From the IMG/VR virus record IMGVR_UViG_3300042387_001265, positions 1-64,000 of that record: 64,000 nt of DNA; one strand, written 5' to 3'. Shown here piece after piece: positions 18,010 through 27,303 of the stretch (positions within the stretch are counted from its first letter, which is position 1; every line of letters starts with the position of its first letter). This DNA comes from a virus. The notes beneath the pieces are model-generated. The model saw only the letters and a program-made list of their open reading frames with translations. It did no database searches and was not told where the DNA came from. Made by a program: the position numbers and the translations under genes.

Positions 18010-19185
18010 ATGTCAAAAATTAAGTTATCAGAATTAACTGAATTAACATCACCATCGTCTAATACGAAAAATACATTTTTTCTAGTGACGGATACCGAAT
18101 CTGGTATTCCTGTTTCTAAAAAGATGTCCGCTTTTACATTAGATACTTTGTTAGACACAACACAAGGTCAAGCAAACTTGGCGTTCAATCATGCAAATTC
18201 TGGTTTCATTCAAGCCAATTCTGCATACAGGCACGTAAATTCTGCTTTTAATCACGCAAATTCTGGTTTCATTCAAGCCAATTCGGCATTTAATTTTGCC
18301 AATGGTGCTGCAATTGCAGCCAACACACCATCACATGTAGCAAACTCTGCTGCCATATATGCTAATGGAGCATTCGCTGCTGCTAACGCAGCGTCTGCAA
18401 CTGATGCAACACAAAACAATAATATTGTTGCAGCATTTGCACACGCTAATTCAGCATTTCTTGCTGCAAATACTCCATCACATGTGGCAAATTCTGCTGC
18501 AATCTACGCCAATGGTGCTTTCATTGCTGCAAATACTCCATCACATGTGGCAAATTCTGCTGCAATCTATGCTAACGGAGCATTCAATGCAGCAAACGTA
18601 GAAAGTGGAATTAATTTAACACAAAATAACAGTATAAGTGCGGTTTTCATACATGCCAATTCATCTTTTGATTTTGCAAATGGTGTTTCGATTGCTGCAA
18701 ACACACCATCATATACAGCAAACTCTTCGGGTTCTTATGCAAACTCAGCATTTATACATGCAAATTCTGCTTTTGATGTTGCGAATGCTGCAAGCACAAC
18801 CAACATAACACAAAATAATAATATTTCAGCAGCATTCGCACACGCAAACGCAGCTTTTGACGTAGCCAATACAAACACAAACGTTGTCGCTGTGTATGAA
18901 CAAGCAAATGCCGCTTTTATTACAGCAAACAGTGGATTTATACAAGCCAATGCATCATTCGACCATGCCAATTCTGGATTTATACAAGCCAATGCATCAT
19001 TTGACCATGCCAATTCTGGATTTATTCATGCCAATTCTGCGTTTGATGCTGCAAATACGGCGGATGATTATAGCGCAGCAAATACTCAACTATGGGCAAA
19101 TCCCGCACCCGTAACTGTTCAGACAGCAATTGACCGTCTTGTAGCTGTTGTCTTTGCGTTAAATAGTAACACTCCAATACCATAA
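18010..19185 (+). CDS. Fibre-shaft protein built of seven-residue repeats
   Basis: The 391-residue product has a short N-terminal segment (KIKLSELTELTSPSSNTKNT, then FFLVTDTESGIPVSKKM). Residues about 55-350 are then an almost unbroken series of heptads [GAS][FY]xxANx, with variants such as TPSHVANSAAIYANGAF. A short C-terminal piece (QLWANPAPVTVQTAIDRLVA) lacks the shaft end motif of its relatives. Aromatic-x-x-Ala spacing of 3 and 4 suggests a trimeric coiled coil. It lies between the gp7-position protein and gp8, so it may be a wedge-bound fibre. DNA repeats within and between genes are marked (see findings). Confidence 0.65.
   Translation: MSKIKLSELTELTSPSSNTKNTFFLVTDTESGIPVSKKMSAFTLDTLLDTTQGQANLAFNHANSGFIQANSAYRHVNSAFNHANSGFIQANSAFNFANGAAIAANTPSHVANSAAIYANGAFAAANAASATDATQNNNIVAAFAHANSAFLAANTPSHVANSAAIYANGAFIAANTPSHVANSAAIYANGAFNAANVESGINLTQNNSISAVFIHANSSFDFANGVSIAANTPSYTANSSGSYANSAFIHANSAFDVANAASTTNITQNNNISAAFAHANAAFDVANTNTNVVAVYEQANAAFITANSGFIQANASFDHANSGFIQANASFDHANSGFIHANSAFDAANTADDYSAANTQLWANPAPVTVQTAIDRLVAVVFALNSNTPIP
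18172..19065 (+). repeat. 21-bp-period coding repeat array (fibre heptads)
   Basis: Codon-level repeats with a 21 bp period encode the heptads of the fibre protein. A 63 bp unit is repeated in tandem at 18463 and 18526. The stretch 18286-18374 is identical to 41906-41994 in a different fibre gene. Confidence 0.8.
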
Positions 19186-19197
19186 TAGATAATAATC

Positions 19198-20769
19198 ATG
19201 TCATCAGTAACATCTAAAAAACTACCTTACATAGCATCGATTCAATTTAGAGAGTCGTTTTATGAACCATCTCCTGAAGTTGGTTATGTTTACATTGGAA
19301 GACCTCTTGCATACACAGATGAAAATTTTCCCTCACCAGCTATTGATAGTATCGAAGAAGAGAAGTTGGTTTGGGAGAATATGATTGGGGCTAAAAAAAT
19401 CACAGGAAATGACGTAGAACTTGTCATACCTTTGGTCAGTTGGACAGCTAACACAAAATATAAACAATATGATGATTTGATTGATTTGGAAGATTTGATA
19501 ACTGGTGACATTTCTTTAAATGTAAAACCAATGTATGTTTACACTTCTGAACGTAATGTTTATAAGTGTTTATCAAATAATGCATCGGCAAATTCTGTTG
19601 TGGAACCAACGGGTGACTATATTTCATCAAACGGCAACATATCAACATCCGATGGTTTCATTTGGAAATATATGTTCAATGTCAGACCATCCAATAAATT
19701 CTTGACGAATGAGTGGATTCCAGTGCCAATCGGCACAAATCAATTAGATTATGGTGTTAGTAGTACAGGTGTTATCGATGGAGAACTTACAACAATAGTT
19801 GTTACAAGTAGTGGATTAGGTTTTTATGAAAATAATGTTTCAGTTATTCCTACTTTCTCTTCCGGTTGTACAGTATTAACACTAGCAAACACTACAAATG
19901 TTGCAGCTAATATGTCAGTTTCTGGTGTTGGTATAGTTCCAGGAACATATATCAGAAATATTGACGTACCAAATAACAATATAGCTTTATCATTCGCAAC
20001 CAGTGGTTCGGGTGGTGGTAACACAACAGCAAATCAAATTGCACTAACCACAAGAATTTATATTGATGGTGATGGTATTGGTGCGGTTGCTAGGTCAACA
20101 ATCAATTCGGCTGGATATTTGACAAAGGTTACAGTTACTACTATTGGAACTGGATATTCGAGAGCTAATGCATTTGTATATGGAACAGGTTCAGGAGCAA
20201 CGTTACGTGTTATTCGTGATATGAAGTATGGTCATGCAAGAAATCCAGCAAAAGAATTGGGTGCAAATAGTGTGATGATTGTTTCCAGAATGGGTGAAAT
20301 TGATTCAACTGAAAATGGAAAAATTCCAGCAAATACATCATTTAGGCAGTATGGTGTTCTAGTTAATCCACATAAATATGGAAATTCTCAAGCAGTTTCA
20401 GCAACATCGGCTAATGCTGTAATATCACAAGCAACATCTTTGATTATGACAACGGGTTCAAATTATACTATTGGTGAATTTGTTTATCAAGGTTTTGCTA
20501 ATGACACATCAGCATCTTCAACCACTGCATATGGGTTTGTTTTGGATCAAACCGCAACACAAGTAAGACTGACTAATGTAAGAGGAATTTTTAAAACTGG
20601 TTTTCCTTTGCGTGGAACGAGTTCTGGTATAGCAGATCGTTTGGTTATTTCAGTACAAAATCCAGAATTTCAACCATATTCTGGTGATGTTATATACACT
20701 GAGAATGCATTCAAAACGCAAAGATCAGAAGGTCAAGCGGAAAATATAAAACTTATTGTAAGATTTTAA
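19198..20769 (+). CDS. 8: Baseplate wedge protein gp8
   Basis: The 523-residue product follows the T4 gp8 plan. An N-terminal segment has YVYIGRPLAYTDENFPSP and WENMIGAKKITGNDVELVIP, the counterpart of the T4 MMGTVKVLPSMLDAVIP region. Then come KYKQYDD, YVYTSERNVYKCLSNN, PTGDYI, DGFIWKYMFNV and NEWIPVPIG. Residues 195-340 hold an inserted Gly-rich beta module (SGLGFYENN; GTGYSRANAF; GTGSGATLRV), and the C-terminus returns to the family (FKTQRSEGQAENIKLIVRF). T4 gp8 has 334 residues; the added module accounts for much of the extra length. Gp8 dimers sit at the wedge periphery with gp7 and gp10. Confidence 0.8.
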   Translation: MSSVTSKKLPYIASIQFRESFYEPSPEVGYVYIGRPLAYTDENFPSPAIDSIEEEKLVWENMIGAKKITGNDVELVIPLVSWTANTKYKQYDDLIDLEDLITGDISLNVKPMYVYTSERNVYKCLSNNASANSVVEPTGDYISSNGNISTSDGFIWKYMFNVRPSNKFLTNEWIPVPIGTNQLDYGVSSTGVIDGELTTIVVTSSGLGFYENNVSVIPTFSSGCTVLTLANTTNVAANMSVSGVGIVPGTYIRNIDVPNNNIALSFATSGSGGGNTTANQIALTTRIYIDGDGIGAVARSTINSAGYLTKVTVTTIGTGYSRANAFVYGTGSGATLRVIRDMKYGHARNPAKELGANSVMIVSRMGEIDSTENGKIPANTSFRQYGVLVNPHKYGNSQAVSATSANAVISQATSLIMTTGSNYTIGEFVYQGFANDTSASSTTAYGFVLDQTATQVRLTNVRGIFKTGFPLRGTSSGIADRLVISVQNPEFQPYSGDVIYTENAFKTQRSEGQAENIKLIVRF

Positions 20770-20779
20770 AGGTTAATAA

Positions 20780-23700
20780 ATGGCACTAATTACTAATTTC
20801 AATCAAGACCCGTACTACGACGATTTTGACGACGACAAAAATTATTATAGGGTTTTGTTTAAACCAGGAAATGCTGTACAGGCACGTGAATTAACGCAGT
20901 TACAGACTAACCTACAAGATCAAATTAAAAAATTTGGTGACCATATTTTCAAAACCGGTTCTATTGTTACTGGTGGTCAGATTACTATTCAGAATACAAC
21001 TTATTTGAATATATCTTCAACATATTCTGGTCAAGATATTTCTTATCTGAATTTTGATAAACAAATAATTATTAACACCGCAAACACAAAACGTGCATAC
21101 GTTTTAAAGTCGTATCCTGCGTCTGTTTCAGACAATCAGCCAATAACATTTATTATTAATCAAATGTATGGTGACCCATTTACTTCAGACGAATCATTCT
21201 ATACTTCAAACAATGATGTATCATCAATAGTCTATTATGCAAATACAGCTTCTTCAAATGTAACTGGCAACTGCCAATCATTTTCTGTCAACGAAGGTGT
21301 CTTCTATTATGATGGCTTTTTTGTTAAGACTCAACCACAAACTGTAGCCATAAACAAATATAGTCTACAAGGAAGTGCTATTGTTGGTTTTAACGTAAAT
21401 GAGGATTTAATTGATTACTCTGAAGATACAACACTTTTAGACCCAGCACAGGGCTCTTCAAATTTTCAAGCTCCGGGTGCAGACCGTTACAAAATTGAAA
21501 TGGTTTTGGATACAAGAAGCGTTGATAGCACAGATTTAAAACAGTTTATTGAATTAGGAACTGTTCAAGATGGTGTTCCTTTAAAAGTTGCTCAAACTCC
21601 AATTTATGCGGCAATTGGTGATGAACTTGCCCGTAGAACAGAAGATGAGTCTGGTGATTACGTTATTAAAAATTTTGCAATAGAACTAAATGACAGCGCC
21701 GCAAATTCAGCCTATTCCAATATTTCTTTGGGTTCTGGTAAAGCCTACATTAAAGGTTATGAATTTAGAAGAGATGCGCCGACAATTATAACGGTTCCAA
21801 AACCAAGAACAACAGAATCTGTTTCGAATCGTAGAATTGAAGTTGATTATGGCTATTATATTTTTGCGAATAGTTTGTTTGGTAATTTTGCAACAAATCA
21901 ATATAGTAATGTTGAACTATCTCTATTGAATACTGGACAAGCCAATGCTTATTTGAACGCAGGAAATACTGCAATATATTCCAATACCGTAATTGGAAAT
22001 ACAAAAGTCAAACTAGTTTCTTTCTATTCGGTTTCAGCTAATACTTTAGAGAGTAATAACTACATTTATAAAGTGTTCTTAACTGATATCAACACACGTT
22101 CGATTGGTGCAAATGGTGGATATGGTGTAAATGCTACTAGTGGTTCTGCTACTACAATTGTATTACCGAGTGGATATGCAGCTAATAATGATGTTTATAA
22201 GGGACTATCAATTAGAATAGTTGGTGGTGCACCATTCAATACGCCTAGTGATAATACTGCAAGAATTATTACAGATTATGTTGGTTCAACTTTAACTGCT
22301 ACAGTTTCTCCACCATTTAGTAGTGATGCTGCTACCGCTGCGGCAGCAGGTAATTTTAGATTTGTTATTGACCCAAAATTTGTTGATGTTGAATCTTTGG
22401 TTACTCGTAGTGCCTCTGGTTTAAGAATCGCATCTGCAAACGTTTCTCCACTCTCAAAAGATAGAAGCTATGGTTCTAGTGCAACTTCAATTACACAATC
22501 GAAATTATTTCAACCTACTATAATTAATGAATCTAAACGTGAACCATTACTAATTAAGATTGGTGAAAATAATATTGCCGATAATACGATTCGTGATTTT
22601 TCATATTCTTATAGAAGACTTTATCAAACTGTAACATTTACATCTGGCGTGTCTCAGTCTCTATCTTTAGGAACAGGAGAAACTTTACAGAGTGCTGCCA
22701 CATCTTCATCCAAACAAGAATATTATCAAATCGTTGTAACAAATCAGGGAACTGGTATTCATGTTAAAGGAAAAACTGTTCCGGCGCAACAATTTAGCGT
22801 TGATACAGCATCACGTACTATTAGTGTTGATGGTGGAGAAAATATGACGGCAAACATTTATGCTGTTGTAAATGCATCAAATCCAACATCAAAAACAAAA
22901 ACATTTATTCCTGCAAACACAAAACTTGTCGACCCTTCTTGGGGTCTTGGTTTAGGAACTTATATTAGCGTTTTTGGTACTAATGCTTCAGGTAATACCA
23001 ATGCAAATATTGCACCATATGATGGACAAACAATCATTAATCAAAATATTGTTGAAAGAAAACCTGGTGCACCACAATATTTGTATGTAACAGATGTTCA
23101 TTCTATTAATGCTATTTTTGATTTAAATGGCTCAAACGTTTCAACATCCGTTTACAATTCTCTGACAGAGGCATCTAATGTAACAAGCCGTTATGTATTG
23201 AATACTGGCCAAAAAGATTCTTATTATGAATGGGCATCAATTACTTTAAAACCTGGTCAAAATGCTCCAATTGGACCTCTTGTTGTTCGTTATAACAGAT
23301 TCACATCAAACGGCTCAGGATATTTTGATATTGATTCATACACAAGATTGGGATCACAAGAGAAGGGTGGACAAGGTCTTGATTATGGATTGGTTCCTAT
23401 TTTCACTACACAAGATGGAGCGAAAATACCTTTAAAAGATTATCTAGATTTTAGACCAGTTCGTGCTGATGCTACTTCAACATATAGAGCAAATAACTTT
23501 GTATTGAATGTTGATGAAGCCGTTCTTGGTCCACAGATTGCCGAGCCAGGATTAGATATTATTACTGATTATGAATATTACTTACCAAGAATTGATAGGG
23601 TTGTCTTAAATAAGAGCAGAGAGTTTCAGGTATTACAGGGTATACCTGCGATTAATCCTGTGGTTCCTATAGAACCAACCGATTCTATGACATTGTATGT

Positions 23701-26700
23701 TTTGTCATATCCACCATACACAACATTTACAAATTCGGCTACAATTCAGACATTCAATCATAGACGCTATACAATGAGAGATATTGCGAGATTGGACAAA
23801 AGAATTTCGAATCTTGAATTGTATACATCACTATCAATTGCCGAATTAGCCACAATTAATAAGAATGATAGAACGGTTCGTGATTCTGTTGGTTTATCAA
23901 GACCAAAAAATGGAGTATTTGTTGATTCATTTGTTGACAAAGCTGCCGCTGCAATCACACAGCCAGATTTTGATGCTGCAATCGATATTGTATCTCGTTT
24001 GTGTAGAGGTTCATTCAATTTAAATTCTACAACAATATTCTCAAACAATTCTATTTCAAATCAAAATATTGAAATTAATGGTCCATTGTTGCTGTTGTCT
24101 TCTTCAAACACTACGTTTGTTTCGCAAAATAGAGCATCGAAGACGATGAACATTAATCCGTTCAACATTGTTAATTATATTGGAACAGTTAAGCTTGATC
24201 CACCATCTGATGTTTGGCGCTCAGAAACTCGTTTAGAATCTCAAAACATTGATCTTTCTGGTGGCCAAGAAGCAGCAGATGCATGGTCAGCAATGGAGTT
24301 TAAATCGTATGGTTATTGGAATACAGAGGTTATTGGTGTTTCAAAACAAGTATTAGATAAATCAACTAAAATTGATGTTACAAGCGCATCTGGTAAATAT
24401 GCAGCAGAGGCTAGTGCCCAGTTTGAAAAAACGGGAAAAGCGTCATCTGTTGCGGGTGGAACAGGAGCTGCGATTAAAGGTGATGTTGATTATATCACAA
24501 CTACAAACTATCTAGAAACACAAACTTTAGAAAAAACTCGTACCAATCTAGTTACAACAATTACACCAAAACAATTAACAGAATCTTTTGGAGACCGTTT
24601 AGTTGATGTTAGTGTTGTACAATACATGAGAGAAAAGAATATTTTAATTCTTGGTACAAAGTTTAAACCATTTACAACACTAAATGCATTCTTTGATAAC
24701 GTAAACGTAAACGATAATATTGCAAAAATAAATCGTTTTGAAATGACTCAAAATAAATTAAAATATAAAACAACAATTGCTGATGCTGAAACTGTAACTT
24801 TTTATAAAGTATCCGATACAAGTGGTTTAAAAGATACTGATATACAGATTGGTACTGGTAAAGTTGTTTTAACTTCTAGCAAAAATGCATTTATTGTGAG
24901 CATCACTCCAGAACCAACATTCGGTTCATGGATACAGTGTACACCAGATGGCATTTGGATTAAAGGTGATGTTACTGGTCAAGTTTATAGAACCACAAAT
25001 TGGATTCATCAATCAGGTATCGCACGTGCTGGTGGCGCAACAACAATTTCACTTGCACACAGTGTGGGTGGTGCATCAAATGCAACAGATTATGTCGGCA
25101 AGACAATTCGTATTATTGCTGGAAAAGGTAAAGGACAATCTGCAACAATTAGCAATTATACCTTTGGCACTGGTGTTGCAGATATTGATGGAACTTGGAA
25201 AACAAATCCAGATTCAACTTCTGTTTATACTATTGGAACACTAGAAACAACTAAAGAAGGTGCATGTGCGGCAGTGTTCTTTATGCCTGCTGATGTTTAC
25301 AGAACAGGTGAAAAAGTTCTTCGTTTGATTGATGACGAGTTTAACAATATCGAAAATTCAAGAACCAACGGCAATGCTAAGTTCTATTCACAGGGTCAAG
25401 TTGATACTAAACAAGAACAAATTGTTACAGTTTTTGTACCAACATCAACACAAACTTCTGTTACGGAACAAACTACAGATACGGTAACTTCGGTAAAATC
25501 AGTAACTAATACAACAACAAAAAATAACGTTGTCATTGGTTATTATGACCCACTTGCACAGACATTTTTAATTAATCCAAATCAATATCCACAAGGTATT
25601 GTGATTGATTCTGTGCGTGTTTGTTTCAAAACAAAAGATGTGAGTGAACCTGTTACATGTCAGATTCGACCAGTTAATAATGGTTACCCATCATCTGCTG
25701 TGATTTACCCATATGCTGAAAAAACATTAACTCCAGACGAAGTTAATATAACAGATATTCCAGATTTGGGTGATGCAAACAAATATACAGAATTTAAATT
25801 TGATGTACCCGTTCTCTTGTTACCTGGAGAGCATTCGTTTGTTCTGGTTTCAAATAGTAATGGTTATGAATGTTATGTTGCACAGATTGGTGGTACAGAC
25901 ATCCGTACCAGCGTAAAAATCTCTGAACAACCATATACGGGTTCACTATTCTTATCTCAAAATGGTTCTACATGGACCGCAGACCAAGAATTGGATATCA
26001 TGTTCAGTATTCAAAAAAGAGTATTCTCACAAAATTCTGGACAAGCATTCTTTGAAGCTGACCTTTCTGGATATTCTTCTAATACAGTATTCGATACATT
26101 GAATTTTATGTCTACTGATGCAACTGTATTGAATACAAATATTTCTTATGACTTTATTGCTCAACCAGAGTCTGGAGATTCTCAACCATTTTTACCAATT
26201 ATTCCTAATTTGGATTATGATTGTGTTGATGGATATGGCAGAAGAATTCTGAGTAAAACTATTGGAAACACATCATTCCAATTAAGAGCAACACTTTCAA
26301 CAACAAATTCAGATATTTCTCCTATGATTGATATCTCTCGTTTGAATTTGTTGACTATTGAAAATAAGATTAACAATATGGAATTGCAAAACACAGGATT
26401 CATTATTGTAAATCAAGGCTCTGGATACACAACGAATGGCAGTGTTATCTTTAGTTATCCAGATGGTGCCGTTGGTCAAGGTGCGGGTGGTGCTGCAAGA
26501 GCAGTAACTGATGGAGATAAAATTACTCGAATTGAATTAACAAATGCTGGAACTGGATATTTGACTTCTCCTATATTACAAATTACTGGTGGAGGTGGTT
26601 CTGGTGCAACGGCTGTTTATAATGGTGAAGATAAATCTTCTGGTGGTAATTCAAACATTCGTTATATTACCAAGCGTGTGAAACTTGCTTCTGGTTTTGA

Positions 26701-27079
26701 AGCGGGTGATTTGCGTGTTTACATGGATGTCTATCGTCCACCAGGTTCTGGAATTTTAGTGTATTACAAACTACTATCAGATTCAGATAGTGCAAGCTTT
26801 GATGACAATAACTATCAATTGATGACTGAATTTTCAGACACTTTAAACGTGACTTCTACGGCTAAAAACGATTTCTTTGAAGCTATCTACGCTCCAGGTA
26901 CCTATGGTACAGGCGAATTTGATAATAAGGTTTCGTATTTGTCTGCTAACGGAAGCATTGATCCATACACAGATTTCTCATTATTTGCAATCAAAGTGGT
27001 TATGTATGGAACAAGCACTGTTAATGTTCCTAAAATTTCACAGTTGCGTGTTGTTGCTTTACCTGCATCTACTACATAA
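20780..27079 (+). CDS. Giant baseplate/virion protein with DUF4815-like N-terminus
   Basis: The 2099-residue product begins with the conserved pattern FNQDPYYDDFDDDKNYYRVL, then FKPGNAVQARELTQLQTNLQ and FGDHIFKTGSIVTGG, typical of the DUF4815 family. This is a very large structural protein found in many T4-like aquatic phages, usually in the baseplate peripheral place taken by gp10 in T4. The remainder is beta-rich, with scattered helices near residues 1000-1100. A Gly-rich module sits near 1875-1955 (NQGSGYTTNG; TGYLTSPILQITGGGG), and the C-terminal domain (VYRPPGSGILVYYKLLSDSD) resembles a jelly-roll. Its role in wedge or fibre attachment is inference from position. Confidence 0.75.
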   Translation: MALITNFNQDPYYDDFDDDKNYYRVLFKPGNAVQARELTQLQTNLQDQIKKFGDHIFKTGSIVTGGQITIQNTTYLNISSTYSGQDISYLNFDKQIIINTANTKRAYVLKSYPASVSDNQPITFIINQMYGDPFTSDESFYTSNNDVSSIVYYANTASSNVTGNCQSFSVNEGVFYYDGFFVKTQPQTVAINKYSLQGSAIVGFNVNEDLIDYSEDTTLLDPAQGSSNFQAPGADRYKIEMVLDTRSVDSTDLKQFIELGTVQDGVPLKVAQTPIYAAIGDELARRTEDESGDYVIKNFAIELNDSAANSAYSNISLGSGKAYIKGYEFRRDAPTIITVPKPRTTESVSNRRIEVDYGYYIFANSLFGNFATNQYSNVELSLLNTGQANAYLNAGNTAIYSNTVIGNTKVKLVSFYSVSANTLESNNYIYKVFLTDINTRSIGANGGYGVNATSGSATTIVLPSGYAANNDVYKGLSIRIVGGAPFNTPSDNTARIITDYVGSTLTATVSPPFSSDAATAAAAGNFRFVIDPKFVDVESLVTRSASGLRIASANVSPLSKDRSYGSSATSITQSKLFQPTIINESKREPLLIKIGENNIADNTIRDFSYSYRRLYQTVTFTSGVSQSLSLGTGETLQSAATSSSKQEYYQIVVTNQGTGIHVKGKTVPAQQFSVDTASRTISVDGGENMTANIYAVVNASNPTSKTKTFIPANTKLVDPSWGLGLGTYISVFGTNASGNTNANIAPYDGQTIINQNIVERKPGAPQYLYVTDVHSINAIFDLNGSNVSTSVYNSLTEASNVTSRYVLNTGQKDSYYEWASITLKPGQNAPIGPLVVRYNRFTSNGSGYFDIDSYTRLGSQEKGGQGLDYGLVPIFTTQDGAKIPLKDYLDFRPVRADATSTYRANNFVLNVDEAVLGPQIAEPGLDIITDYEYYLPRIDRVVLNKSREFQVLQGIPAINPVVPIEPTDSMTLYVLSYPPYTTFTNSATIQTFNHRRYTMRDIARLDKRISNLELYTSLSIAELATINKNDRTVRDSVGLSRPKNGVFVDSFVDKAAAAITQPDFDAAIDIVSRLCRGSFNLNSTTIFSNNSISNQNIEINGPLLLLSSSNTTFVSQNRASKTMNINPFNIVNYIGTVKLDPPSDVWRSETRLESQNIDLSGGQEAADAWSAMEFKSYGYWNTEVIGVSKQVLDKSTKIDVTSASGKYAAEASAQFEKTGKASSVAGGTGAAIKGDVDYITTTNYLETQTLEKTRTNLVTTITPKQLTESFGDRLVDVSVVQYMREKNILILGTKFKPFTTLNAFFDNVNVNDNIAKINRFEMTQNKLKYKTTIADAETVTFYKVSDTSGLKDTDIQIGTGKVVLTSSKNAFIVSITPEPTFGSWIQCTPDGIWIKGDVTGQVYRTTNWIHQSGIARAGGATTISLAHSVGGASNATDYVGKTIRIIAGKGKGQSATISNYTFGTGVADIDGTWKTNPDSTSVYTIGTLETTKEGACAAVFFMPADVYRTGEKVLRLIDDEFNNIENSRTNGNAKFYSQGQVDTKQEQIVTVFVPTSTQTSVTEQTTDTVTSVKSVTNTTTKNNVVIGYYDPLAQTFLINPNQYPQGIVIDSVRVCFKTKDVSEPVTCQIRPVNNGYPSSAVIYPYAEKTLTPDEVNITDIPDLGDANKYTEFKFDVPVLLLPGEHSFVLVSNSNGYECYVAQIGGTDIRTSVKISEQPYTGSLFLSQNGSTWTADQELDIMFSIQKRVFSQNSGQAFFEADLSGYSSNTVFDTLNFMSTDATVLNTNISYDFIAQPESGDSQPFLPIIPNLDYDCVDGYGRRILSKTIGNTSFQLRATLSTTNSDISPMIDISRLNLLTIENKINNMELQNTGFIIVNQGSGYTTNGSVIFSYPDGAVGQGAGGAARAVTDGDKITRIELTNAGTGYLTSPILQITGGGGSGATAVYNGEDKSSGGNSNIRYITKRVKLASGFEAGDLRVYMDVYRPPGSGILVYYKLLSDSDSASFDDNNYQLMTEFSDTLNVTSTAKNDFFEAIYAPGTYGTGEFDNKVSYLSANGSIDPYTDFSLFAIKVVMYGTSTVNVPKISQLRVVALPASTT

Positions 27080-27080
27080 T

Positions 27081-27302
27081 ATGTACGTTCAAATTAAAGA
27101 TAATAAAAACTTTTATCGTGATACGGAAAGTAATGCGCTCCTCAACGTTAACGTTGAGGAGCTTAAAACTTATTACGCCGAACGAGAATTGCGTTTAAAA
27201 GAGATGCGAAAAAAAGAAGAAATGGAAAATAAAGTAAATAAATTAGAAGAGGATGTATCTGAAATAAAAAATCTTCTGCGTCAACTTGTAGCAAAGTCAT
27301 AA
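27081..27302 (+). CDS. Small coiled-coil structural protein
   Basis: A 73-residue product starting at the ATG one base after the stop of the giant protein. The N-terminus (MYVQIKDNKNFYRDTESNAL) is a short beta segment. From residue 28 it is a charged helix (LKTYYAERELRLKEMRKKEE then ENKVNKLEEDVSEIKNLLRQL) with coiled-coil heptads. Similar small proteins with a non-repeated N-terminus followed by a coiled coil are common in phage structural operons. A 26 bp perfect palindrome lies within codons 19-27. A longer reading from an upstream start in the same frame would overlap the giant gene and is unlikely. Confidence 0.65.
   Translation: MYVQIKDNKNFYRDTESNALLNVNVEELKTYYAERELRLKEMRKKEEMENKVNKLEEDVSEIKNLLRQLVAKS
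27137..27162. repeat. 26-bp perfect palindrome inside a coding region
   Basis: The 26 bases centred on GTTAAC read the same on both strands (arms begin GCTCCTCAACG). The RNA could form a very stable 11-12 bp hairpin. No U-run follows on either side, so it does not look like an intrinsic terminator. It encodes the ALLNVNVEEL segment of the small coiled-coil protein. Confidence 0.9.
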
Positions 27303-27303
27303 A

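Noticed and set aside
18359-19114. Alternative-frame ORFs rich in Leu, Gln and His in the heptad arrays
   Set aside because: They arise because 21 bp repeats keep all frames open; composition is that of frame shadows, and similar shadows occur at 30951, 41234 and 44616.
26877-27080. N-terminal extension of the small coiled-coil protein
   Set aside because: It overlaps the conserved end of the giant DUF4815 protein; the ATG at 27081 directly follows that stop.
27137-27162. Palindrome as an intrinsic terminator
   Set aside because: There is no U-run on either strand after the stem and it lies inside an open gene.
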